Assembly: GCA_015847255.1 (NCBI GenBank)
Contig: JADLZK010012615.1
Coordinates: forward strand, 62,001 to 126,000
DNA: 64,000 bases
Direction of reading: 5' to 3'
Source: Hyparrhenia diplandra
Taxonomy: Eukaryota; Streptophyta; Magnoliopsida; Poales; Poaceae
Under the pieces are notes generated by a model. That model was not told where the DNA came from, did no database searches, and saw only the letters and a list, made by a program, of their open reading frames with translations. Positions 1 through 8,808 of this stretch are shown piece after piece (within the stretch, counting starts at the first letter, position 1; every line of letters begins with the position of its first letter). Both the position numbers and the translations under genes were made by a program.

Positions 1-80
1 AAAGCATTAAAGCACCGGATCCCATCGAACTCGAAGTTAAGCGTGCTTGGGCGAGAGTAGTACTAGGATGGGTGACCTCT
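1..80 (+). rRNA. 5S rRNA, partial unit 1 (3'-truncated)
   Basis: Starts inside the gene at the window edge. It carries the internal promoter (A-box-like GAACTCGAAGTTAAGCG and C-box GGATGGGTGACC), but runs from GTGACCTCT straight into the T-rich spacer. The last ~25 nt of 5S rRNA are therefore missing. The same truncation recurs in unit 5. Probably not functional. Confidence 0.85.
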
Positions 81-273
81 TTGGATTTTTTTTTCGAGAT
101 TATAATATATTTTTTACTTTTTTGGGCCACGCCTCTGTCTTTTTATGGTTTCCTTAATTTTTTCGTAGTCGATTCGATGCACCCGCATGGTGTCGGGCGC
201 AGACGGCGTCGGGGCCAAGTCGAGGAGGGCACGGAGGCACGGGGATAAGAGGAAGGAGGAGGCAATGTATGTC

Positions 274-393
274 GGATGCGATCATACCCGGCACTAAAGC
301 GCCCGGATCCCATTAGAACTCGAAGTTAAAGCGTGCTTGGGCGAGAGTAGTACTAGGATGGGTGACCTCTGGGAAGTCCTCGTGTTGCATTCC
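274..393 (+). rRNA. 5S rRNA unit 2 (degenerate)
   Basis: Full-length unit from GGATGCGATCATACC to GTGTTGCATTCCC. It has several departures from the plant consensus, including CCCATTAGAACTCG and an extra A in GTTAAAGCG. The upstream spacer keeps plant 5S signals: an ATAAGA-like box near -29, GC near -12 and C at -1. A T-run follows the gene as Pol III terminator. Confidence 0.9.
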
Positions 394-591
394 CTTTTTG
401 GATTTTTTTTCGAGATTATAATATATTTTTAATTTTTTTTGGGCCACGCCTCTGCCTTTTCATGGTTCCCTTAATTTTCGTAGTCGATTCGATGCACCCG
501 CATGGTGCTTGGGGGGCGTCTGGCGTCGGGCCAAGTCGGAGGGAGGGCACGAGGCACGAGGGGATAAGAGGAGGAGGAGGCAATGTATGTC

Positions 592-714
592 GGATGCGAT
601 CATACCCAGCACTAAAAGCACCGGATCCCATCGAGGAACTCGAAGTTAAAGCGTGCTTGGGCGAGAGTAGTACTAGGATGGGTGACCTCCTGGGAAGTCC
701 TCGTGTTGCATTCC
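592..714 (+). rRNA. 5S rRNA unit 3 (degenerate)
   Basis: Full-length 5S unit with insertions in the loop around CCCATCGAGGAACTCG, and an intact C-box and 3' end. It is followed by a T-run and the conserved spacer (GGGCCACGCCTCTGCC). Repeat distance to unit 2 is 318 bp. Confidence 0.9.
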
Positions 715-908
715 CTTTTTGGATTTTTTTCGAGATTATAATATATTTTTAATTTTTTTGGGCCACGCCTCTGCCTTTTTCATGGTTCCCTTAATTTTTC
801 GTAGTGGATTCGATGCACCCGCATGGTGCCGGGCGTCTGTGGCGTCGAGGCCAAGTCGGAGGGCACGGAGGCACGGGGGATAAGAGGAAGGAGGAGGAAA
901 TGTATGTC

Positions 909-1028
909 GGATGCGATCATACCGGCACTAAAAGCACTTGGATCCCATCGAACTCCGTAGTTAAAGCGTGCTTGGGCGAGAGTAGTACTAGGATGGGTGA
1001 CCTCTGGGAAGTCCTCGTGTTGCATTCC
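909..1028 (+). rRNA. 5S rRNA unit 4 (degenerate)
   Basis: Full-length 5S unit with substitutions near GGATCCCATCGAACTCCG and an added TAG before TTAAAGCG in the A-box. C-box GGATGGGTGACC and the 3' end are present. Repeat distance to unit 3 is 317 bp. Confidence 0.88.
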
Positions 1029-1227
1029 CTTTTTGGATTTTTTTTTTCGAGATTATAATATATTTTTTAATTTTTTTGGGCCACGCCTCTGCCTTTTTCA
1101 TGGTTCCCTTATTTTTTCGTAGTCGTTCGATGCACCCGCATGGTGCCGGGCGTCGGCGGCGTCGCCAGCCAAGTCGAGGGCACGGAGGCACGAGGGGGAT
1201 AAGAGGAAGGAGGAGGCAATGTATGTC

Positions 1228-1322
1228 GGATGCGATCATACCGGCATTAAAGCACCGGATCCCATCGAACTCCGGTTAAGCGTGCTTGGGCGAGAGTAGT
1301 ACTAGGATGGGTGACCTCTTTG
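1228..1322 (+). rRNA. 5S rRNA unit 5 (3'-truncated)
   Basis: The 5' end is normal (GGATGCGATCATACCGG), but the unit stops after GTGACCTCT and joins the spacer directly, exactly as unit 1 does. The A-box is damaged (AACTCCGGTTAAGCG). The next repeat is only 282 bp on because the 3' end is missing. Confidence 0.85.
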
Positions 1323-1509
1323 GATTTTTTTCGAGATTATAATATATTTTTTACTTTTTTGGGCCACGCCTCTGTCTTTTTATGGTTTCCTTAATTTTTC
1401 GTAGTCGTTCGATGCACCCGCATGGTCTTAGGGCGTCTGGCGGCGTCGGGGCCAAGTCGGAGGGGCACGGAGGCACGGGGATAAGAAGAAGGAGGAGGCA
1501 ATGTATGTC

Positions 1510-1627
1510 GGATGCGATCATACCAAACACTAAAGCACGGATCCCATTAGAACTCCGAAGTTAAGCGTGCTTGGCGAGAGTAGTACTAGGATGGGTGACC
1601 TCTGGGAAGTCCTTGTGTCGCATTCCC
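1510..1627 (+). rRNA. 5S rRNA unit 6 (degenerate)
   Basis: Near full-length unit sharing CCCATTAGAACT with unit 2. It has losses at AAAGCACGGATCCC and GTGCTTGGCGAG. The spacer that follows resembles the one after unit 2, which supports a four-unit higher-order repeat. Confidence 0.88.
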
Positions 1628-1818
1628 TTTTTCGATTTTTTCGAGATTATAATATATTTTTTAATTTTTTTTTTTGGGCCACGCCCTGCCTTTTCATGGT
1701 TTCCTTAATTTTCGTAGTCGTTCGATGCACCCGCATGGTAGGGGCATCTGCGGCGTCGGGGCCAAGTCAGAGGGCACGGAGGCACGGGGATAAGAGGAAG
1801 GAGGAGGCAATGTATGTC

Positions 1819-1937
1819 GGATGCGATCATACTAGCACTAAAGCACCGGATCCCATCAGAACTCCGAAGTTAAGCATGCTTGGGCGAGAGTAGTACTAGG
1901 ATGGGTGACCTCCTGGGAAGTCCTCGTGTTGCATTCC
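1819..1937 (+). rRNA. 5S rRNA unit 7 (closest to consensus)
   Basis: The best preserved unit. It runs from GGATGCGATCATACTAGC to TGTTGCATTCCC with intact CATCAGAACTCCGAAG and GGATGGGTGACCTCC blocks; GCATGCTT replaces the usual GCGTGCTT. It is the last unit: its 3' spacer ends about 20 bp later at the junction with a copia fragment. Confidence 0.92.
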
Positions 1938-1956
1938 CTTTTTGGATTTTTTTTTC

Positions 1957-3727
1957 AAGATGGGAGAAAATGGAGAATTTCCTACAGAAGGAGACTCGGG
2001 GGTGCTACTTGATCAAGAAGATGTAGTGGGTCATGATGGGTCCCAGAGCAGTCCTGGTACACCTGGGGCTCAAAATGTGAATTCTGTGACTCCACCGAGC
2101 CAACACTCTGAAGATACTTATAGGGTTCCTTTGAGATTCAGACTATTGAATGATATTTTTGACTCGGCTGATGAAATGGAAGGCGAGTATAGTGGGATGT
2201 GTATGTTGGCTGGCTGAAGAACCCTTTGGATGTGAATGAGGCCTTTGGATGAACAAAGTGTTGGCTAGATGCTATGAGAACCGAACTCTGATCAATTGAA
2301 AGCAATGACACTTGGTCATATGCATCTCTTCTAAGAAATCGAAGGCAATTGGTTTGAAATGGGTATATAAGGTAAAAAAGGATCCCGAAGGCAACATTGT
2401 GAAGCACAAGGCTAGACTTGTTGCAAAAGAGAATGGTCAAAAGCATGGAGTGGACTATAAAGAGGTTTTTGCTCCTGTTGCCAGGCTTGAGACATAGTTA
2501 GGCTGATCTTGGCTCTGGCTGCTCATGGTAGGTGGGAAGTACATCACATGGATGTGAAATCTACCTTCTTGAATGGTGATTTGTAGGAGGAAGTTTATGT
2601 CCACCAACGACCAGGTTTTTGAACCCTAGACATGCGGGAAAGGTGCTGAAATTGAAAAAGGCCCCAGTATGGGTTAAAATAGGCACCCGAGCACGGAATA
2701 CAAAACTTGACAGAGAATTAGTCAAGCTTGGGGGTTTTGCAGAGTGAGGAGGAACATGCAGTCTACAAAAGAGGTAGTAGCAATTCTTTGTTGCTGCTTG
2801 GAGTGTATGTTGATGATCTCATCATTTGTGGACTAGATGCAACTAAAATTGCAGATTTCAAGTCACAAATGTGCAAAACATTTTAGTATGAGTGACTTAG
2901 GTCTGTTGAGCTATTATTTGGGGATGGAAGTAAGTCGAGACACAGGGAGATCGGCCCCGTGTGCCAAAAGGCATATGCAGCAAAGATAGTTGAACAATGT
3001 GGGATGAAAGGCTGTAATCATGTGGATACTCCAGTGGAACAAAACAGTAAGTTGTTGCCTGGGAAACCTGAAAAAGCTAAAGATGTGACCAAATACGTGA
3101 AATATTATGGGCAGTTTGAGATACTTGGTTGTGGGAATGGTGAGTAGATTCATGGAGTGTCCAACTGCTAAGCACTGGTCTGCAATAAAAAGAATAGTGA
3201 GATACATTGCAGGTACCACTAAACTTGGTTGCATATACAAAAGTCTGCCCATTTCAGAGTTCAAACTGTTGGGGTTCTATGCTGGAGATTTGGACACATC
3301 AGGTGTCATATTCTTTTGGAATGACAATGTGGTGACAAGGTCATCACAGAAGCAAAGAGTTGTTGCTTTATCAAGCTTCGAAGCTGAATATGTTGCTGCA
3401 GCCTCGGCAGCATGCCAAGGTGTATGGCTGAGTCGTCTCATAGCAGATCTGATAGGCAAGGCTGTTGAGAAGTTCAAATTGCTGATGGACAGCAAGTCTG
3501 CAATTGAGTTGAGCAAGAATCCAATGTATCACGAGCACACCAAACACATTGATACCCGTTTTCATTTCATCAGAGAGTGCATAGCTGAAGGTATGGCTGA
3601 AGTGGAGCACATCGGGATCGACGAGCAACTTGCGGACATCCCGCCGAAGCCCTTGGGAAGGATCAAGTTCGTCAAGATGCGCCAGCTGCTAGGCGTCAGG
3701 AATGTGAGTCCGCGATTAGGGGGTGAA
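1957..3727 (+). mobile_element. Ty1/copia pol remnant (connection, RT, RNase H)
   Basis: Decayed copia polyprotein in broken frames. 1957-2217 is the acidic linker before RT. 2312-2497 carries the RT start (KWVYKVKKDPEGN, HKARLVAK, VDYKEVFAPVARLET). The RT active site YVDDL lies at 2806-2820, and LSYYLGMEV near 2900. RNase H occupies 3107-3748 (SFEAEYVAA, KHIDTRFHFIRE). Stops and frameshifts interrupt it, and gag, protease and integrase are absent. A polypurine tract (TTAGGGGGTGAA) sits just before the LTR. The 5' end abuts the 5S spacer without an LTR, so the element is 5'-truncated. Non-functional. Confidence 0.9.
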
Positions 3728-4227
3728 TGTTGGATCATCATATTGTAATCGTATAGCTGCATTAGGTAGTTTACTTATGCATGAACATGTTTATCTTGTA
3801 CATGCGTAGAATCGCGGGTCGTGGTGGAGACTTGCATGCCACGACGTCGTGACCGCGTCCATGGGCTCACCCAGCCACTGCCTGCACGCCGTGCAATGTC
3901 GCACGGGCCACCGCAAATGACGGTCACACCGTGCAGGCGCCAGGTGGTGGCGGGGATCTCGGATCAAGCCGGTTATATTCAATGGAAAATGATCGGGAAA
4001 AGCTGCGCCATTCGCAGTGAACAAACTCGCCACTTATCGTGCTCTCGCTCTCTCTGTGTGCGTCATGTTCCTGGTGACCGCGCTCCGGGCATCACCGGAG
4101 GCCGGTGAGTTCCAAGGACAGCGATAGACCGCCGCTCCTTACATACTTTACCTTCTCCATGATCATCAACTCTCTCTGTGTTACACACCTGCACACACTA
4201 CTTCACTCTCATCACATCTCGCCACAT
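3728..4227 (+). repeat. copia 3' LTR (right border approximate)
   Basis: Begins TGTTGGATCATC directly after the polypurine tract of the copia remnant, as a 3' LTR should. The right edge is uncertain: a CA occurs near 4227, before homology to the DLH promoter starts at about 4262. No 5' LTR exists in the window for comparison. Confidence 0.6.
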
Positions 4228-4454
4228 ATGTCTGTCAACCCTATGTGAAAATACAAATTATAATATGGCTATAAAGCGATCCAATGTCAACGGTACGTTC
4301 TGTGACGGATAACACACTCCGATCTCGCCGTCCCAGCTCACCATCTCCATGCAACTTGCTCAGAAAGCTCCTTAATTTCAGCTTGTGGTTTACTTTAGCT
4401 CTATCGCGAAGTCCTTGTTATAAACAAAGCTGAAAGTCCCCTTGAGATGGCGAC

Positions 4455-4461
4455 ATAAAAA
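4455..4461 (+). promoter_or_regulatory. Possible TATA-like box, DLH copy 1
   Basis: ATAAAAA inside a block shared with copy 2 (8295-8301). In copy 3 the same block reads ATGAAAA. Conservation supports a regulatory role but does not prove that it is the TATA box. Confidence 0.35.
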
Positions 4462-4573
4462 CTACAAGTACCGCGTCGGTGTGATGGCATCTAGCTCTCA
4501 GCACTACATAACCAGCTGTAGTTAGGCTCTTTGCGACAGCGCGTGGCAGCTAGTATCAACCGCAAAAAGTGTT

Positions 4574-5397
4574 CAAGAACTGGAATCGAGGAACCGCACT
4601 CAAGCTAAGGCTTACTCCCGAAGGAACCGCACCCGCCCTCTTCCTCCGGCCCCTTCCCGTCCGCCTCCGGCGTTCTCGCGGTGAGCGCCGGGAGAGGGGC
4701 CCCCAAGCCTCTAGTTTGTAGTAGTAGTTATCTAGTAAGTAGATCTTTTGTGTCTCTATGGCTTTGTCCCTTCGTGGTTGTCTCAGCTTGGGCTGCGTCA
4801 CCGCCGCCGTCGTCGCCGGTTTCGGCTTCTTCTTCGTCGCCGTCGTCGCCGTCCAGGTCTGTAGTAATAAATCTGTTTCCGAACCCCCTCGCTCATACGC
4901 CATCGCCGCTCCCCCTGCAGATCTCGTCTCCCTCACCCCATCTTCTCCCCCAACCCGCCTCCCTCGCCGAGATCTGTTTCCACCTTCTCCATGTCCGACG
5001 CCGCCATCCACTCCTACCTCCGCCTCCGCCCTTCAAGTAGTCAGTCTTCGGAGGACCATGCGCCACCGTTCGGGAAGTGAGCCTCCCACCGGCTCCGACG
5101 ACGACCACCTTCTATCCACCGACGCCGGTTCAACCTTCATCTCTGGGCCGTTGGTGATGATTCGGCAAGACGTCGTCGTCGACCACTACAAGCTTCCACT
5201 ACGTGAAGCCCTTCCGCAACACTGCAACTATGCGCCCATGGGACGCCGCTGTAGCTCGCCGGCGATCTTCCTGCCGGTGGTGGTGCCTGGATCTAGATCT
5301 AGGGGTCTGTTGTGTAATTTGGTCCTTCTCCAGGGACCTTTCTATAAGACTGCTGCTTTATATTAATATATGAGTTGTTTATTGTAAAAAAAAAAAC
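4574..5397 (+). mobile_element. Non-LTR (poly-A) retro-insertion in DLH copy 1
   Basis: Flanked by perfect 14-bp direct repeats CCGCAAAAAGTGTT (4560-4573 and 5398-5411), and ending in a 12-A tail just before the right repeat. This is the signature of target-primed reverse transcription. The 824-bp body is CG-rich in its 5' half and holds an open frame (4758-5366, 202 aa, Pro/Ser-rich). I cannot match that frame to a known protein. It may be a deleted LINE or a processed transcript. Confidence 0.85.
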
Positions 5398-5547
5398 CCG
5401 CAAAAAGTGTTGCCGAGCTTTCCGGGGTCGTCTGCTGAGCGCCATGGCCACAACGCACGTTGTCCTCCCTGCTTTGCTGCGGCGGCCAAAGCAGCCTTTC
5501 CAGCTCATCGATCGTTAGCATTCGCAATGCCTCGACAACCCGCCGGC

Positions 5548-6480
5548 ATATCCGATCAACAGAAAAGGCATGTACTTACTGCTTTTGTTACATATATTCC
5601 GAGAATTTGTCCCAGCTTCCGTGGAAGATGCGGGCGGGGAACCCGGGGCCTTTATAGGACCAATATAAAACAGTTAAAAAGATATTTTTTTAGGATATAA
5701 AACAGTTAAAATAATTCACAAGCCCTTCCATACCTTGGTCGTCAGGGCATCATGTGCCATCAGCATTTCTCAGTTTGAGGATTCTATTTCTCGGGGCGCA
5801 AAAGAATTTGGTGTTTTCTTTGGTCACCTTTCCTTCAACCAGGAGACAAGGAAATGCTGCAGCCACATCATCTCTTCTATGCAGAGCATTTCATTCATTT
5901 CTCTGATATAGCATTTCGGATAGAAGTCTGTACTGCCCTGAAATGGTTCTGACTGAAAACACTGAAAAAAATCAAGGATGAAACCGTGACAGTGAACGAG
6001 AAAATCAAGGTGACTCTCACTCACAACACAAATTAGTTGTAAATATCTAGTTTCTACATACATTTCAGGCAGGAAAGGAGCTCTGAATATATAAACAGAT
6101 TCTGACTGGCTGAAAAATAGTTTCAGTAGAAATTTGTGCATGTAAACACATGTAGTTGCCTCAAAAAGAAAGAAAGAAAACGGTTATACATTTGTCGCAC
6201 GTTACAATTGGACAACACATGCAACCCAACAAGGTACACTAGCTTGTTAGTATTCGTTGCCATTTCTATGTGGCATGTTGGTATTCATTGCAGCTTCAAA
6301 TTTTAAATAGTTCAGATCCAGAGGCAATTCTCTGAGGATTAAAAGTTCAGCTCAATGTCCCTTTCTTCATGGAGATCCTGATTACAATGTGCTGGTCCAG
6401 TTGGACTATGAGAATTGATTTCATCTTCAGAGGTCTTCACCACTCAGTTCAGCGATGTAAACAAGTGTTCAAGCCGGAGT
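5548..6480. other. No gene recognised
   Basis: AT-rich intergenic DNA after the DLH copy-1 remnant. Only short shadow reading frames and a purine simple stretch (AAAGAAAGAAAGAAAA near 6164) are visible. Confidence 0.5.
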
Positions 6481-6670
6481 TTGCCTTAGTTATTCTAAGA
6501 GCAAAGGCTAGATTCCGCCCTAAATAGATCAATGGCTAGAGCAGCCTGTGTAATCTTTTGATTTTTTTCCTCACCTTTTTTGTTTCCTGATTGTATTTAG
6601 TTGGAGCTATTTTTATATTAATAAAATTATAGAAGGGGTGCAAGCCCCTCCTGTTTCCTAAAAAAAACAA
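6481..6670 (+). mobile_element. Probable LINE 3' end
   Basis: Contains the A+T-rich, TTTTGATTTTTT-type tail and GGGGTGCAAGCCCCTCCTG followed by TTTCCTAAAAAAAAC. This is typical of the 3' ends of grass L1-type LINEs. No reverse transcriptase frame is recognisable upstream, so it would be a 5'-truncated copy. Confidence 0.45.
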
Positions 6671-6674
6671 CGTA

Positions 6675-8006
6675 TGCTACCTGATATACACATTCGATCT
6701 GGCCCCCATGTTGCTTCCCTAGGGCCGACTCGATCGCCTCCTCCACCACCGCCACTAGCCCCCCAATGCATGCATAGCCTGGCCGCCGCCCGTGCTCGAC
6801 GCTTCCGGAGAACAAGGACGGCGGCAGCTGGATTCTTTCTCCTCTCTCCCTCCTCTCCTCCAACCTTCTCTCTCCCGAGGAGATCTTGGGTAGGATGACA
6901 GCCGACGGTCGGCGATGGGATCATAGCTGCGGGCGTGTGCGGACCCAATGCCCCTTGACTAGATCTTTGTCGGGGAGGGGCAGTCAGAACTGGGCAGTGT
7001 CCATGGCGTCAACTTTGGCAACGAGGTGGTCGCCGGCCAGGAGCAGCCTACCTGCGCCCGACATCTGGCTGGGGCCAGCACGGTTGATGCTTACCGTTCC
7101 AGTGGTCAGTCATATCCAGCCCGTTCACTAGCTCCCATCCACAACCGACTGCAGATGGGGTGCTCACCCGGCACCCTCTGCACTGCATCTACGTGCATAT
7201 ATAGGAGCGCCTGGTGGACCTCTCGGTGCGGTGCCGATGGCAGTCCTCGCAATGGCAACATACATTGTGGTGATACTGCCTCGTTGATCTGGGCTTCGAC
7301 AGGTCTAGGGATGGCAATGATGGGGGGCAACCCATGTTTGACTCTGGTAGTAAGTAGGCATATGCTTGTTCCTAGGTGTAAACTTTAACCTTTTGGTTAG
7401 GTGCCAGCAATGTTTATGATGTTGTTCCCCTCATTGGAGGTGTTGCTTTGGAAGTTCATGTTATGCTAGTCATGGTGGTTGCTAACAAAGTGTAAGCCTA
7501 GTTGATGTTTGAGAGTCTTGTATCCATGGCTTCAGAAGGTGGTCAGAAAGAAGGTGTTGGTGCAGCAATTGGAGGGCTAGGCATCTGCTTGGTGTAAGCC
7601 GACGACCCTAGAGGAACCGGGTGCTAATTATGCCCACAAAGATGGCAAGGAGGTCGTCCAGCGTGGGAGGTGGTGGCCATCAGATGTGCATTTCTGAGTG
7701 ACCTGCGTGGTTTGGTGGCGGGTGATCGTTCTGGCTTGAGGAGGTTTTTTGACTAATAACTGGAGGAACCATACGGTACTTCTACCTTCAATGAGGCATC
7801 TAGATTGCTGGAAACTACAATATATAATATATGCTCCGAATCTCGTGGACGGGTACAGTGTGTTGTTTTGGTGACGGTAGAGGTTCTCTTTTTTCCTTCT
7901 TTTTTGAGTTGAGCTTTGACTTTGTAACTCTACAATAAGGAATAACCATATGCATTTGTCGATGAAAAGGCTAAAATAATAATATATTCTCTTTTCTAAA
8001 AAAGGC
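6675..8006 (+). mobile_element. Possible non-coding poly-A retroelement
   Basis: A CG-rich 5' part (CTCCTCCACCACCGCC and similar) grades into an AT-rich 3' part ending TTTTCTAAAAAAGG at about 8006. The architecture is like the poly(A) insertion at 4574. No convincing target duplication and no protein domain were found. It may be an internally deleted LINE. Confidence 0.3.
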
Positions 8007-8119
8007 AATACGACAACACCACCTCATCTTATCTTCTTAATCTTAATCTTAATACACTTGTGTGCTACCGAACCACTGGCGTTCGTCAAGAAAACAATTT
8101 ATAAAACTATCACAAAGAA

Positions 8120-8440
8120 ATGATCCAATGTCAACGGTCAGCTGCTGTGAGGGACAACACGATCGGATCCGCTGTCCGATCCATCAGAGGTCACCGTACG
8201 TCTCGATGCAACTTGTTCACAAAGCTCCTTGTAGCCCCTGTGGTTTAGTTTAGCTCTCGGCTGTGTGCTTATCTCAAGTCCTTGAGATGGCGACATAAAA
8301 ACTACCGCGTCTGTGTGATGGCATGTAGCTCTCATCACTACATAACCAGCTGTACTTGGGCTCTTTACGACGCAGCAGCGCGTGGCAGCTATCTAGCAAC
8401 CGCAACAAGCGTTGCCGAGCTTTCCGGTCGTCTGAGAGCC
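8120..8440 (+). promoter_or_regulatory. Conserved upstream region of DLH copy 2
   Basis: Upstream of the copy-2 start codon, with blocks shared with copy 1 and partly copy 3: GATCCAATGTCAACGG, TGGTTTAGTTTAGCTC, GAGATGGCGACATAAAAAC, ACTACATAACCAGCTGTA and GCGTGGCAGCTA. ATAAAAA at 8295-8301 is a candidate TATA element 140 bp before the ATG. The duplication thus included promoter as well as coding sequence. Confidence 0.5.
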
Positions 8441-8808
8441 ATGGCCACCACCACCACCGCGCAAGTTTTTCATCTGCCTCGTCGCCGTCCTGCTTGCTGC
8501 GACGGCGGCCTCTCCAGCTCATGGTCAGCATTCACAATGCCTCGACAACCCGCCGGACCTGTCTCTGGGTGGCGGCGAGTCCGGCGAGGTCGTCGGCGAC
8601 CTACCAGGGGGCTTGAGAGCCTACGTCACAGGCCGCGCCAAATCCAGACGCGCCGTCGTTCTCGCCTCGGACATTTTCGGTTAGTCCACAGATCCGGATA
8701 TCATCATCACGTACGCTACCTTTGATTGTTCTTAGCCGTGGTTTTTGACAGCTAGCTTCTATGTTTTCTTTCCCTGGTTTCTTCAGGGTTCGAGGCGCCT
8801 ATACTCAG

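Larger units (their letters stand above)
1..1956 (+). repeat. 5S rDNA tandem array (end of array)
   Basis: Seven head-to-tail repeats of gene plus spacer. Start-to-start spacings are 318, 317, 319, 282 and 309 bp. Each spacer carries a T-run, TATAATATATTTTT, GGGCCACGCC, a conserved GATGCACCCGCATGGT block and a purine-rich GAGGAAGGAGGAGG promoter-proximal block. Units differ by many small indels, as expected at a degenerate array edge, or partly from sequencing error. Confidence 0.92.
4262..5547 (+). pseudogene. DLH-like gene copy 1: promoter and exon-1 remnant
   Basis: 4262-4560 aligns by eye to the region upstream of DLH copy 2 (shared GATCCAATGTCAACGG, GAGATGGCGACATAAAAAC and ACTACATAACCAGCTGTA). 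5412-5547 matches its 5' leader and exon 1 (ATG at 5444, then GCATTCGCAATGCCTCGACA). Between the two parts lies an 824-bp poly(A)-tailed insertion with a 14-bp target duplication. The reading frame from 5444 hits TAG near 5517, and homology stops after ACAACCCGCCGG. No later exons follow. A dead partial copy of the tandem DLH family. Confidence 0.8.

Noticed and set aside
416..1893. Open frames of 60-108 aa on both strands across the 5S array
   Set aside because: They repeat with the 5S unit length and cover rRNA genes and spacer; by-products of the tandem repeat, not proteins.
1..1956. Idea that the 5S-like units are Cassandra LTRs
   Set aside because: Units are head-to-tail at 280-320 bp with 5S spacers and proper 5S ends; no LTR termini, primer-binding site or internal region.
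4556..5108. 151-aa and 71-aa minus-strand frames
   Set aside because: They lie in CG-rich, C-run-rich sequence of a poly(A) retro-insertion whose orientation is +; no domain.
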